Shown one piece after another: positions 34,453 through 45,729 of a stretch of DNA of 64,000 nucleotides. Below the pieces are notes generated by a model. The model saw only the letters and a program-made list of their open reading frames with translations. It did not search any database and was not told the DNA's origin. The translations under genes and the position numbers were made by a program. The stretch's first letter is position 1, and every line of letters starts with the position of its first letter. This DNA comes from Pyronema omphalodes (Eukaryota > Ascomycota > Pezizomycetes > Pezizales > Pyronemataceae): the NCBI GenBank assembly GCA_024516155.1, contig JAJJXM010000093.1, forward strand, positions 62,001 to 126,000, given 5' to 3'.

Positions 34453-36424
34453 TTATTTATTTATTTATTTATTTATTCATACACGCATCCAACCGTAAGG
34501 TTATGGCGGAATCTACAAATTAAATACAATGTTGAGAACCTGGGGGCGATGCCAGGTCCCCACTGGGTAAGCCCCAGAGCTGTCTATGTGGGTGGGAGTG
34601 TAGTCTCCCAAGTCTCGCCGTGCAGTTTTTCATCTAGCGTCGTCAGATCCAAGGAGCCCTGTGCGCTCGGAGGCCGCCTCGCCGGGCTCCTCCCTTTCCT
34701 CCACCCTTCCCCTCCCATTTTTAACCATTTTTCCGCCTTTATTTCCTCCACAAAGCAAAAACAAAACCAAAGCAAAGTTAAACGGCCGCCGGGCCACCCG
34801 TGCCCCCATTCTCCTCTCCTCTCTCCCCTCCCCCGCCGGTGTCTCCTGACTCTTTGCCCTTTGAGACGCCCGGGCCCGCCCTGCCCCTCTTCTCCTTCCC
34901 TCTCTCCCCTTCTCCTTCCTTCTTCCTCAGCCTTCACGCTGCTCCCCCTCGCCTCTCTCCCCTTCTCGTCGGTGGTGTCGTAAGTCCAAGATTGCCATTC
35001 CCAGGCACAATCTGGACGTTGATGCCTCCGCTCTTGACGACTTCTGCCCAAGTCTTCTTTGCAGAGGAGGTTGTCGTTCTGGGTTGGTTGGTAGTCTTTC
35101 CCCGGCCACCATTCTTTGTTGTAGGGGTCTTGCTGGGTGGCGCTGCCGTAGGTGTCGTCTCGTTCGCTTTCTGCTTCTTCCTCTGTGTAGCCTTCGCCTC
35201 CACAGTCTTCCATCCGTTCGACTCAGCAGGGGCAGTGCTTGGGGCGTCGGGTAGAGGTGTGTCCTGAACAGATGAACTGTCAGGGTGAGGTTCCGGTGTC
35301 GCTTTGGTCGACGTGATCGCGAGGAGAGGTAGGGGGGACATAGGCTTGAGGGCATCAAGCTCGTCCTGGGCGGCGGTAGTCGCATGTTTCGAGTGCATCA
35401 GGCTTCGCACCGGTGATGCCACTCTCGGTTTGTTGTTCACCGGTCTTCTGTTTGTCGGTGAGGTGGGTTCGGTGTTCTGGTCGCTACCCCTTCCCTTTCT
35501 CTTGCCAGGAGGGTTGCGAACAGCGTCCAGGACATCCTGAATGTCATGTTGGACGACGGACAGTTGCATAGTCATCTCTTCCATCGCTGAGGAAGAGGCC
35601 GTGAGGTTCGGTGAGGGGGGCGCCGAAATGACTTGTTGCTGTTCGTCGATTTTCTTCGTCAGGGCGTCCACAGCAGCCTTGAGAGCTGCTGTTTCTGCCT
35701 GTGTAGAGTCGTATGCTGCGCGCAGCTTCGTGTTTTCGCCGGTCAGAATGGCGAAGTTCGTCATCATGACGTCGAATCTGTGGCGCATCTCATCGCTGTT
35801 GTTGCGTATGGTGTCATCGAGGGTATTGAAGCGTCGCTGTGTGTCCTGGTGGATCTGTTGTATCCCCAGGAAGCTGGCTCCAGTGAATTCGGCGTAGTTG
35901 TCTATAAACAGTTGATCTAGGGTGGCATAGTTGTCGTCAACTGCGACTGCCTCTTTAATTGCAGATACCATTATGCGACGGTAGTTACTGAACCGGCTGT
36001 GCTCAGTTGTCGCCTGTTGCTGCTTTGTTGAAGCCGAAGGAACTGGTGATCTCGCCAAGACCATGCTCTGGAAGAGCTTTCCAGCGATGTTTCCAACAAC
36101 TTCATCAACTTTTCCATCTCTTTCATCAAATGTAGGATTAGATCCATCATGAGGAAGGTCGGCTGGAACATTGTACGCGTTTTCGGACCTCTTCGATCGT
36201 TGGGCGTTGTTCTGTCGTTGTTTTGGCGACATTTCGTGAGGTGGGGTAAGCCAAAACTCGTGAAAACTCTGATTTTGCGACAAAAGTCAACAAAAACAAC
36301 GTAGAATTCCCTGAAAATTCAGAGAAGAACGTAATAGAGTGCTGCGAATCCGAATCCGATGAGAAAATCGGGGGTTTCGGTGCTCGTTGTTGAGAATGCA
36401 GGGGGGGGTCGCCGTTGCCGTGTG
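34453..36424 (-). mobile_element. N3: ORF1-only LINE derivative, AAAT tail (1972 bp)
   Basis: 3' end at 34453 with TTTA repeats on the + strand and hairpin aaccgtaaggtt; 5' end at 36424 with the complement of CACACGGCAACGGCGACC and poly(C). No TSD: its 5' end touches the AAAC tail of the next copy directly, as if all three (34453-47494) were made in one chain of template jumps. Confidence 0.88.
34934..36232 (-). pseudogene. N3 coiled-coil ORF1-like gene, stop at codon 433
   Basis: Open from ATG at 36232 to a TGA at 34934-34936; N2, N4 and N5 read AGA there and continue 52 more codons. Otherwise the protein is nearly identical to the others (coiled coil, GKRKGRGSDQN, KTWAEVVKSGGINVQIV). The loss removes the Gly/Glu-rich end only. 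Confidence 0.82.
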
Positions 36425-36631
36425 TTTGTTTGTTTGTTCTCTCATTACTTGTTTGCAACCCGAAGGTTATGACAAGGGACAGATAAATACAAAAGAGAAG
36501 AAGAAAGAAATGTAAAAGCAAAAACCCAGTCTCCACCTCTACCAGTCTCCTCCTCTTGATCGTTGTGGTTGTGGGGTCTGTCCCCACTGTTACTACGGGG
36601 GTTTCTTGTCCAAGCGCGTCTGCTGTTCCAG
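36425..36631 (-). repeat. Tandem copy of the family B 3' end (207 bp)
   Basis: Repeats 36632-36842 head to tail with a few substitutions: AAAC tail, hairpin aacccgaaggtt (36457-36468), up to ctgctgttccag. It is a 5'-truncated copy placed between N3 and N4. Confidence 0.88.
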
Positions 36632-36965
36632 TTTGTTTGTTTGTTTGTTCTCTCAGTACTTGTTTGCAACCCGAAGGTTATGACAAGGGACAGATAAATA
36701 CAAAAGAGAAGAAGAAAGAAATGTAAAAGCAAAAACCCAGTCTCCACCTCTACCAGTCTCCTCCTCTTGATCGTTGTGGTTGTGGGGTCTGTCTTCACTG
36801 TTACTACGGGGGTTTCTTGTCCAAGCGCGTCTGCTGTTCCAGTGCCCTGCTTGCACAGAGGCCGCCTCACCGGGCTCCTCCCTTTCCTCCACCCTTCCCC
36901 TCCCATTTTTAACCATTTTTCCGCCTTTATTTCCTCCACAAAGCAAAAACAAAACCAAAGCAAAG

Positions 36966-37431
36966 TTAAACGGCCGCCGGGCCACCCGTGCCCCCATTCT
37001 CCTCTCCTCTCTCCCCTCCTGCGCCGGTGTCTCCTGACTCTTTGCCCTTTGAGACACCCGGGCCCGCCCTGCCCCTCTTCTCCTCCCCTCTCTCCCCTTC
37101 TCCTTCCTTCTTCCTCAGCCTTCTCGCTGCTCCCCCTCGCCTCTCTCCCCTTCTTGTCGGTGGTGTCGTAAGTCCAAGATTGCCATTCCCAGGCACAATC
37201 TGGACGTCGATGCCTCCGCTCTTGACGACTTCTGCCCAAGTCTTCTTTGCAGAGGAGGTTGTCGTTCTGGGTTGGTGGGTAGTCTTTCCCCGGCCACCAT
37301 TCTTTGTTGTAGGGGTCTTGCTGGGTGGCGCTGCCGTAGGTGTCGTCTCGTTCGCTTTCTGCTTCTTCCTCTGTGTAGCCTTCGCCTCCACAGTCTTCCA
37401 TCCGTTCGACTCAGCAGGGGCAGTGCTTGGG
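36966..37431 (-). pseudogene. N4 ORF1-like gene, C-terminal part
   Basis: Continues the gene from PSTAPAESNGWKTVEAKATQR through KTWAEVVKSGGIDVQIV to GGPAAV and a TAA. The 11 bases 37421-37431 duplicate 46300-46310 (TSD of N5). Confidence 0.88.
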
Positions 37432-37629
37432 CCGACCACACGGCAACGGCGACCCTCCCCCTGCATTCTCAACAACGAGCACCGAAACCCCCGGTTTTCT
37501 CATCGGATTCGGATTCGCAGCACTCTGTTACGTTATTCTCTGAATTTTCAGGGAATTCTACGTTGTTTTTGTTGACTTTTGTCGCAAAATCAGAGTTTTC
37601 ACGAGTTTTGGCTTACCCCACCTCACGAA

Positions 37630-39084
37630 ATGTCGCCAAAACAACGACAGAACAACGCCAGACGACCGAAACGGTCCGAAAACGCGTACAATGTTCTAGC
37701 CGACCTTCCTCATGATGGATCTAATCCTACATTTGATGAAAGAGATGGAAAAGTTGATGAAGTTGTTGGAAACCTCGCTGGAAAGCTCTTCCAGAGCGTG
37801 GTCTTGGCAGGATCACCAGTCCCTTCGGCTTCAACACAGCAGCAACAGGCGACAACTGAACACAGCCGGTTCAGAACCTACCGTCGCTTCTTCGTATCTG
37901 CAATTAACGAGGCAGTCGCAGTTGATGACGACTATGACACCCTAGATCAACTGTTTGAAAACAATCACGCCGGACTCACTGGAGCCAACTTCCTGGGGAT
38001 ACAACAGATCCACCGGGATGCACAGCGACGCTTCAATACCCTCGATGACACCATACGCAACAACAGCGATGAGATGCGCCACAGATTCGGCGTCATGATG
38101 ACGAAATTCAACGTTCTGCTCGGCGAAAACACGAAGCTGCGCGCAGCATACAACTCTACACAGAAAGAAACAGCAGCTCTCAAGGCTGCTGTGGACGCCC
38201 TGACGACGAAAATCGACGAACAGCACCAAGTCATTTCGGCGCCCCCCTCACCGAACCTCACGGCCTCTTCCTCAGCGATGGAAGAGATGACTATGCAACT
38301 GTCCGTCGTCCAACATGACATTCAGGATGTCCTGGACGCTGTTCGCAACCCTCCTGGCAAGAGAAAGCGAAGGGGAAGCGACCAGAACACCGAACCCACC
38401 TCACCGACAAACAGAAGACCGGTGAACAACAAACCGCGAGTGGCATCACCGGTGCGAAGCCTGATGCACTCGAAACATGCGACTACCGCCGCCCAGGACG
38501 AGCTTGATGCCCTCAAGCCTATGTCCCCCCTACCGCTCCTCGCGATCACGTCGACCGAAGCGACACCGGAACCTCACCCTGACAGTCCATCTGCTCAGGA
38601 CACACCTCTACCCGACGCCCCAAGCACTGCCCCTGCTGAGACCGACGGATGGAAGACTGTGGAGGCAAAGGCTACACAGAGGAAGAAGCGGAAAGCGATG
38701 GAGACGACACCTACGGCAGCGACACCCAGCAAGACCCCTACAACAAAGAATGGTGGCCGGGGAAAGAATACCCACCAACCCAGAACGACAACCTCCTCTG
38801 CAAAGAAGACTTGGGCAGAAGTCGTCAAGAGCGGAGGCATCAACGTCCAGATTGTGCTTGGGAATGGCAATCTTGGACTGACAACACCACCGACAAGAAG
38901 GGGAGAGAGGCGAGGGGGAGCAGCGAGAAGGCTGAGGAAGAAGGACGGAGAAGGGGAGAGAGGGGAGGAGAAGAGGGGCAGGGCGGGCCCGGGTGTCTCG
39001 AAGGGAAAAGAGTCAGGAGACACCGGCGGAGGAGGGGAGAGAGGAGAGGAGAGTGGGGGCACGGGTGGCCCGGCGGCTGTTTAA
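37630..39084 (+). CDS. N5 coiled-coil ORF1-like protein (484 aa)
   Basis: Start at ATG 37630 (gaaATGtcg), the first ATG of the open frame. Same architecture and length as in N2 and N4: coiled coil about 120-200, basic GKRKRRGSDQN near 243, KTWAEVVKSGGINVQIV near 392 and a Gly/Arg/Glu-rich tail to GGPAAV. The region between residues about 80 and 115 differs strongly from N2-N4, while the flanking parts are near-identical. The gene ends where the LINE 3' module begins. Fully open. Confidence 0.82.
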   Translation: MSPKQRQNNARRPKRSENAYNVLADLPHDGSNPTFDERDGKVDEVVGNLAGKLFQSVVLAGSPVPSASTQQQQATTEHSRFRTYRRFFVSAINEAVAVDDDYDTLDQLFENNHAGLTGANFLGIQQIHRDAQRRFNTLDDTIRNNSDEMRHRFGVMMTKFNVLLGENTKLRAAYNSTQKETAALKAAVDALTTKIDEQHQVISAPPSPNLTASSSAMEEMTMQLSVVQHDIQDVLDAVRNPPGKRKRRGSDQNTEPTSPTNRRPVNNKPRVASPVRSLMHSKHATTAAQDELDALKPMSPLPLLAITSTEATPEPHPDSPSAQDTPLPDAPSTAPAETDGWKTVEAKATQRKKRKAMETTPTAATPSKTPTTKNGGRGKNTHQPRTTTSSAKKTWAEVVKSGGINVQIVLGNGNLGLTTPPTRRGERRGGAARRLRKKDGEGERGEEKRGRAGPGVSKGKESGDTGGGGERGEESGGTGGPAAV

Positions 39085-39297
39085 CTTTGCTTTGGTTTTG
39101 TTTTTGCTTTGTGGAGGAAATAAAGGCGGAAAAATGGTTAAAAATGGGTGGGGAAGGGAGGAGGAAAGGGAGGAGCCCGGCGAGGCGGCCTCTGTGCAAG
39201 CAGGGAACTTGGAACATCAGACGCGCTTGGACAAGAAACCCCCGTAGTAACAGTGGGGACAGACCCCACAACCACAACGATCAAGAGGAGGAGACTG

Positions 39298-40124
39298 TTT
39301 GTTTGTTTGTTCGCTCATTACTTGTTTGCAACCCGAAGGTTATGACAAGGGACAGATAAATACAAAAGAGAAGAAGAAAGAAATGTAAAAGCAAAAACCC
39401 AGTCTCCACCTCTACCAGTCTCCTCCTCTTGATCGTTGTTGTGGTTGTGGGGTCTGTCCCCACTGCTACTACGGGGGTTTCTTGTCCAAGCGCGTCTGAT
39501 GTTCCAAGTGCCCTGCTTGCACAGAGGCCGCCTCGCCGGGCTCCTCCCTTTCCTCCTCCCTTCCCCTTCCCATGTTTAGCCATTTTACCGCCTTTGTTTC
39601 CTCCGCGTACAAAAGAAAAAGGTAACTCCGGTCGTCCTCCTCTGCCCCTTCCCCGTGCCCCTCTCTCTCCTTTCGCAACGCCTCGCACTCCTCCCGCCCT
39701 CCGAACATAAGAAAAACATTGTCGCACCCAAACAAAGGAAAGTACAAAGGAAACTCGTCTGCCCTCTCTCGCCTGCCGTCCCCGTCATCTCCCTTCCTGT
39801 GCACCATTCCACCATCCGTTCCCTTCTCACCCGCCGTACCATAAAACAACTCCAACCCGTAAGACAAACAATTGAAAGACAAAGAAAAGAAAACTCAAAA
39901 CACCCGAACCCCAAGCAGACCCAAGCAACGACCCCAGCCCGATCCCGTCACCGCGTGCCTGTTCCCTTTCTGTCCGCCTATCCCTCTTCTACCTTCCCCT
40001 TTTGCTTGTCCCTTTTTTTTTTTTTTTTTTTACAAAACAGAAATCCTAAGTAAGAAAGCACTGCAGAATCAGCGCGCGCGAAAGTTCCTAAGGTACTGCG
40101 GTCAGTGTAGTCAGCGGTAGGGGT
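39298..40124 (-). other. LB2 3' UTR, hairpin and AAAC tail
   Basis: Non-coding. Hairpin aacccgaaggtt precedes the tail (39330-39341). A T run stands at 40011-40030. The first ~330 bp are shared with the 3' end of N2, N4 and N5. Confidence 0.8.
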
Positions 40125-43100
40125 CTATCCCCTTCTGCGAGGCTTCTCTAGCCGGGAGTGTGCCCAGGTCGATGTAGCAACCTTGGTTGCAGAGATAAAG
40201 GTGGAAAGAGCCTTGGTGACGGAGGGGGTGTCCAGAATGGTGTTTAGGTTGATCCGGGAGTGTTGTCTGAGTTTGAGGTCCTTCCTGAGTGTGGAGCGAG
40301 CGGCCTGGAAGTCGGGGCAGCTCAGGAGGAGGTGTCGAGGCGTCTGCGGTGGATGGATTGGGCAGCTGCAGCTGCGGGAGGGGTATGCGTCGGATGGAGG
40401 GTGGGCCAAGCAGTTGAGGAAGTACCCGTGGCCGGTGCGAAGACCCAGGATTGCAGTTGATATCCAGCGGGGGTTTTCGGTGTACGCAGTGTCCATTTTG
40501 CGGTGGTGTGTGGCGGCGTACGTGCGCGGTCGGGGGAAAGAGGTGAACCAGGTAGCCCAGTCTTCGGTGTACCTCTCTCGAGCGCGGCGGCGCAGCCAAG
40601 TGAGGGATATCGGTATTTGTCGGCGTGGCGGTACCGTTGTCGCCTGTCGGGCCAGTTCGTCGGCGGCTTCGTTTCCGGGGACGCTAGTGTGTCCTGGGAC
40701 CCAGTGAATGGTAATTGAGGTACCGTAAGCGTGAAGGTGGTGAGCGGTGTTGTGGATGGCCCAGGCGAGCTCCTGGCCGGGGCCTCGACGGAGGTGAGAG
40801 GCTCGACGTATCGCGGCTTGGTTGTCGGTAAAAACGTGGATGTGTTTGTCGTATAGGTCGTTGCGTCGAATATGTGTCAGGCATGTCCGGAGTCCTTCGT
40901 GGATGGCCATAACTTCCGCGTCGAAGACTTCTGTTCTGTCGCCCATGGGCACTATGGAGTCGACAGGACGTGGCAGCCCGTGGGGGATGGTGTATCCTGC
41001 GCCTGTTATGCCGTCAAGTTGAGAGCCGTCCGTGTACAGTAGGATAGTATCCGATCGTTGGCGAAGGGCGTGGAGGAGGAGGAGGTGGTCGTCGGCAGCT
41101 TCAGCCTTCGGGGAGGAGGAGATGTCGATCGTTAATGTAGGGGCGAGGTCGTCGTCGGGGATGTTTTGGGAGGTGTCCTCGATTTCGGCGTTTAGTTGGA
41201 CCCACGGGGAGAGGGTGCTGATGACGTGCAGGAGGCGGGACGGGGCTTGTCCTGGGACGTGCCACGGGTGGTCGTACTCGGTGTCCGGGTTGATGGAGGC
41301 ATCCTCGATACTCGGGGCGGGAAACGAGACGGGGCAGCGTGTGATGATAGGGTGCGAGGCGGGTAAAGTGAGGGTGCGCAGGGCGTATTTCCGCTGGCGG
41401 TTGTCAAGACGTATTGTGACGGGGGGGAGTGCGGATTCATTCTGGAGGGCCAGGATCGGAGTAGAGGTGAAAGCGTTGAGAATCCTGCGGAGGGCGGTGT
41501 TCTGTTGATTCTGGAGGGTGCGGGCAAGGTCTTTTTGTTGGTTCCACCATATCTCTGCGCCGTAGTCTGCTCTCGACTGGACACACGCCTGGTAGATTAG
41601 TCTTGTAGCAGCGGGGGACAGACCTGTTTCGTACCGTGCTAACCTACACAGTGCGTTCAGAGTTCTTTGCGCGGCGGTTACTCGTCTAGCTACATGTTTT
41701 CTAAAGTTAAATTTCCTATCTAAATACAGGCCTATCCACCTCACAACATCCTTCTCTCCTCCTTGTGTTCCCGGTGTGATAACTGTACCGTTTGGTAACT
41801 TAACTTTTTCCTCCTCAGTGATGCTGTCGGTGCGTGCCCAGTGGAAATGCAGGAGCTCTGACTTGGCATCGTCAAATGCAACGGCGTTTGCGTCGGCCCA
41901 CCGAAAGGCTGTTGTCGTAATGTTCTCAAGTGCGCGGGCGTTCGCTTTTCTGGTGCGTCCCTGGACGACGATCGTTACGTCGTCAATATAGCTAGGTGTC
42001 CAGGCGTACGGGTGTACCTGCGCTAGTTCGTCGAATAATGGGCGGAGGTATAATAAGAAAAGTATGGGGGATGCAGGGGAACCTTGTGGGATGCCTGTTT
42101 GCACTGGGCGTTGCGTGTCAGTTCGCCCATCGAACGCTAGAGCAGTCGTGCGATCTGCGAGGAAAGACTGGCCCCACGATACTACTGGTCGCGGGCACCC
42201 AAGCTGTCGTAATGTTTGTTGGAGGCGGTCAGCAGAGACGTTGTCGAACGCCCCACGAACATCGAGGAAGAGGGCAGAGGTTAGCATTCCGTGAGATTTC
42301 CCAATCTCGACGTCGTGCACCAGCGCCATCGCCGCGTCAATTGCTGATCTCTGCGAGCGTCCACCTATTTGGTCCCTATGTAGTAAGTCGTGAGAGTCTG
42401 CCATCGTGCCTAGGCGAGTGGCCATTAGTTTTTCGAGGGTCTTCCCAAGGCAGTTTAGGAGCGCAATCGGACGGTATGCCTTTGGATTGCTGTAATCCGG
42501 CTTGTTAAGTTTGGCGATAATGACTGTGGTGGCCTGGCGCCAGCATCGCGGATGGTAGCCTACCGTCCCTAATGTGGCGTAGAGGTTGTTCATGTGTTCG
42601 GGGATGGCAAGGTATGCTTGGCGTAGGCAGGCGAATGTGAGCCCATCGGGTCCGGGCGCCTTCTTCGGCGAGGAGGAGAATATCGCTGTTTCTACCTCTG
42701 TCGGTGTAAAGGTTGTCCACTGCAACTCGCGGCGCGGGGGGAGGACGGACGGAGGCGGTGGTGGCGGCGGCGGGGGAAACAACTTTTGGAAGGCCTCTAC
42801 CTTTGCGTCGAAGGAGCTGCAGATTGTTTCTTGGCCGTTTATCATTGCGCGGAGGTTTGGTGTTAGCTGAGCACACCGAGGGTTGGTGTACCTAAACGCC
42901 TGCCACACATCGGGTCCTTCGGCTTGGGAAAGATATTCCTTCCACTTTGCATCTTTCGCCGTTCGAATGGTCCTGTGGTATTCGTTCCGGTGTTGTTTGT
43001 AGTTTAGGTGGGATGTATCGTCACGTTTGCGTTTCCACTTACGTCTTGCTTTGGTCATCTTTTTCCTTGCCTCGGTGACTTCTGCGGTCCACCATCTTTT

Positions 43101-44045
43101 CGATTGTGGGGTCACTTGTAGTACGGGGGTGGACGTAGTCGCGGCATTAAGGATGGCATCACGTATTGACTCCGCCCACGCATCGAGGTTGTCTGTGGTA
43201 GGGTGGTTGCGGTATTGTGTCCATGAAGGTGTGAGGGCTAAGCACGAGGCACTGAGGGTTTCGGCGAAGAGCTCCCAATCCGTCTTTTTCCAGTTCAGTC
43301 GGTTTGTTGGGGGGGTTGTTTCAGCGTCTGGGTGGGTTGTGTGCACTTCGAATCTTATGACTTCATGGTCGGATCCCGTAGCGTTGTCGTCGTCAATTGC
43401 CCAGTTGATTGTTTCCTCTGCCATGTGGGGCGATGCTAGGGTCAGGTCGAGGACGGAAGAACTGCGGCCTTGGTTGTAGTAGTAGGTGGGAATGTCAGGG
43501 ACGGACACGAGGGTCCAGTCTCGTTGTTCGATGAGGTCAACTATTTCGGTGGCGCGGGTGGGGGAACGTGTGGAGGAGTTCCACAGGGCATGGTGAGGGT
43601 TGAGGTCACCTGTGATGATGCACCTGCGGGGGAGGGGGAGGGGGGTGAGGGCTCTCAGGATGGTATAAATATTGCTTTCGGGGTGTTTTTCGTTGTACAT
43701 ATTAAGAAGAAAGAAAGAAGGAATTAAGTCGGTGCCTACCTCAAGGACCTGGAGGTCAGGATCCGCGCATATATCGGTGCGCTGAGAAACCCTGAGGTAC
43801 GGGTTTGTCCTGGTCACATAGGCGGCTGTTCTGTTGGTGGTTCTATCCCCACGCAGTGGCAAGACCAGAGTGAACGATGGGTGTGTGGTGGCGTATGTTA
43901 TGTCGGTAATGTGAATTTCTTGTATTAGGATTATGTCGGCTGTGTTGTGTGCGCTATTCAGCAGCGCATCGAGTGCTGTTCGTTGTCGGTTCACGTTGTG
44001 GGAGACGATCCGTATGGTTGCTGCCAGTCTGTTGTAGCTAGACAT
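40125..44045 (-). CDS. LB2 ORF2: endonuclease-RT-RNase H, 1306 aa, intact
   Basis: Start ATG at 44045 overlapping the ORF1 stop (ATGTCTAG). Endonuclease about 1-235: LIQEIHIT (Glu near 43), GDLNPHHALWN (Asp near 147), SVLDLTLA, GSDHEVIRF (near 225). RT about 480-780: KKAPGPDGLTFACL, LFLDVRGAFDNVS, GIPQGSPASPILF, SYIDDVTIV with the catalytic pair near 687. RNase H from about 1003: YTDGSQLDG, DAEVMAIHEGL, FTDNQAAIRR, GNEAADELAR. C-terminal C-x-C-x3-H...H-x4-C near 1224-1245. The domain order is that of Tad1-type fungal LINEs. It nicks target DNA and copies the element RNA in place. All catalytic positions I can check are present, so it may be active and may serve the AAAC-tailed N elements. Confidence 0.95.
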   Translation of the reverse strand: MSSYNRLAATIRIVSHNVNRQRTALDALLNSAHNTADIILIQEIHITDITYATTHPSFTLVLPLRGDRTTNRTAAYVTRTNPYLRVSQRTDICADPDLQVLEVGTDLIPSFFLLNMYNEKHPESNIYTILRALTPLPLPRRCIITGDLNPHHALWNSSTRSPTRATEIVDLIEQRDWTLVSVPDIPTYYYNQGRSSSVLDLTLASPHMAEETINWAIDDDNATGSDHEVIRFEVHTTHPDAETTPPTNRLNWKKTDWELFAETLSASCLALTPSWTQYRNHPTTDNLDAWAESIRDAILNAATTSTPVLQVTPQSKRWWTAEVTEARKKMTKARRKWKRKRDDTSHLNYKQHRNEYHRTIRTAKDAKWKEYLSQAEGPDVWQAFRYTNPRCAQLTPNLRAMINGQETICSSFDAKVEAFQKLFPPPPPPPPPSVLPPRRELQWTTFTPTEVETAIFSSSPKKAPGPDGLTFACLRQAYLAIPEHMNNLYATLGTVGYHPRCWRQATTVIIAKLNKPDYSNPKAYRPIALLNCLGKTLEKLMATRLGTMADSHDLLHRDQIGGRSQRSAIDAAMALVHDVEIGKSHGMLTSALFLDVRGAFDNVSADRLQQTLRQLGCPRPVVSWGQSFLADRTTALAFDGRTDTQRPVQTGIPQGSPASPILFLLYLRPLFDELAQVHPYAWTPSYIDDVTIVVQGRTRKANARALENITTTAFRWADANAVAFDDAKSELLHFHWARTDSITEEEKVKLPNGTVITPGTQGGEKDVVRWIGLYLDRKFNFRKHVARRVTAAQRTLNALCRLARYETGLSPAATRLIYQACVQSRADYGAEIWWNQQKDLARTLQNQQNTALRRILNAFTSTPILALQNESALPPVTIRLDNRQRKYALRTLTLPASHPIITRCPVSFPAPSIEDASINPDTEYDHPWHVPGQAPSRLLHVISTLSPWVQLNAEIEDTSQNIPDDDLAPTLTIDISSSPKAEAADDHLLLLHALRQRSDTILLYTDGSQLDGITGAGYTIPHGLPRPVDSIVPMGDRTEVFDAEVMAIHEGLRTCLTHIRRNDLYDKHIHVFTDNQAAIRRASHLRRGPGQELAWAIHNTAHHLHAYGTSITIHWVPGHTSVPGNEAADELARQATTVPPRRQIPISLTWLRRRARERYTEDWATWFTSFPRPRTYAATHHRKMDTAYTENPRWISTAILGLRTGHGYFLNCLAHPPSDAYPSRSCSCPIHPPQTPRHLLLSCPDFQAARSTLRKDLKLRQHSRINLNTILDTPSVTKALSTFISATKVATSTWAHSRLEKPRRRG

Positions 44046-45729
44046 GGGCGTTCATCTCAGTGTCTCTGTCGGCTGGGTTGGGTGGGGCGGCGGCGGGGTT
44101 TTGTGACGCTGTCCAGGCTTCTTTGAATATGCGGATGCGTACGGGGCATTGCTTGCTGAAGCCTGGGTGGTCGAGGTCGGGGAGGTTGGCGTCCGCGCAG
44201 TTGTTGCAATGGTATCTAGTGTGCTCACAACTCTTACCTTTGCTTTGGGGGCAGTCGTTGCAGGCGTGGTCGTCCGTGGGGTGGTTCTGGCCGCAGATGC
44301 CGCAGGTAGGGCCTTGCAGTGCAGTGCAGTTGGTGTAGTGGTGGCCAAAGAGCAAGCAGCGCCGACACTGGTCGGTCCGTCGGGCAGAGTGGTACTCGGT
44401 GACTCTTCGGGGCTTGAAGAGTACCATGACTCGTTTGCGCTTCAGGAGTGCGAGCTCTTCGGCGGTACGTACCGCAATAACCACACTGGACGCTTCCTTG
44501 CCCACACGTTTCTCCGCGGTCGTCATATATCGGGGGGGTTGCGCCAGGGTGACAGGTCCGTTGCTGCGTTCGATCTCCTCCTGGAGGAAGCGCATTCCGT
44601 CGGGGGAGTCGGGGTATTGGCTCGTGGGGATTCCATGAACTGCAAGCTTATACCACCGCTAGTTCAGGCGGGGTGCGGCGATGGAGGTGTTGACCTGTCG
44701 CGTCGCTGTGTGTATGGTCTCTAGGTTCTCGGTCAGCTCGGATTCAGTGGTGCTGTCTGTCATGGTCACGATGAGGTTTCCTGATGTGGCTTGTCTGATC
44801 GTGGCGACAGCCATGTGAGGCGGCGCCTGTGTCTGGGTGAGTGCAGCGTTGATCGCCCTTCCCAGTTGGGCTTTGGTATTGACGTCGATTTCCGCAGGGT
44901 TGGGGCAGGGCAGGATGATTTCCTGGGGGCGGGTTCGGGACTGTCGTTTGACAACGGGGCGAGTAGTGGCGGGTGTGGGGTTGGTGAGGGGGTTGGCTTT
45001 GAGGAGAGTTTTGGTCTTGGAGGGGTCCGCCCACGGCGCCGAGGGTGGGTTGGAGGGGCGGGTTGTAGTCCGGGGTGCGTCGAGGGGGATGGCGATGTTG
45101 TTGCTGCGCAAGATTCCTTCGAGCATGTGGCATCTCGCCATCCAATGGTGTATGTCGTTGGCGGTGGGCGTGGTGGCGGGTGCGGTGTCGGGGGCGGTCG
45201 GGGGGTTGTCGGCGAGGTGGTCGGTTCGGGGCTGGGTGTTGGTTCGGTGTAGTTTGTCGATGCGTTTGGTAACTGTTTCGAGGCGTTGGTTCATCGGGCG
45301 GAGGAGATCCATGATGGTCGTCTTGATCAGTTCGGATAAGGTCGCGAGGTTGACGTCGGAAGTAATTATTGCATGCTGGCTGTCGTTGAGGTTCAGGTCA
45401 GAGTCGGATTCGGAGTCGGTGTCGGGGCAGCTGTCAGTGTCCATGGCGGTCGGCGTTGTTTCGGCGGGGGTCCCATCGAGGTTCACGGGAGTGTTTGTTT
45501 CCGGGCAAGTGGCAGTTTTGCGGAGGAGGTCGAGGCCAAGTCTAGAGTCGGATTTTCTGGTGGGGCGTTTGGTCACTCTTCCGGAGACGTTCGTTGATTT
45601 CTTAGAGGTCGCGATGGCGGAGGAGCCAGCGTGCGGGGCGTTGATTCGGGAAAGCTCGTCGGGGCTAGAAATATTCTCGGGTACCTGCATACGCGAGGCC
45701 GTGGCGGGGATGGGTGCGTTAGCGTCCAT
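44038..45729 (-). pseudogene. LB2 ORF1 (gag-like), one in-frame TAG
   Basis: 563 codons from ATG at 45729 to the TAG in ATGTCTAG. A single TAG at 44659-44661 follows APRLN, just before RWYKLAVHGIPTS; family A has a charged residue there. A C-to-T change of CAG would explain it. Downstream are PPRYMTTAEKRVGKEASS and the zinc array CRRCLLFGHHYTNC, CGICGQNHPTDDHAC, CNNC. N-terminal half Asp/Ser/Thr-rich. Apart from this one codon the frame is perfect, so read-through or very recent inactivation are both possible. Confidence 0.9.
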
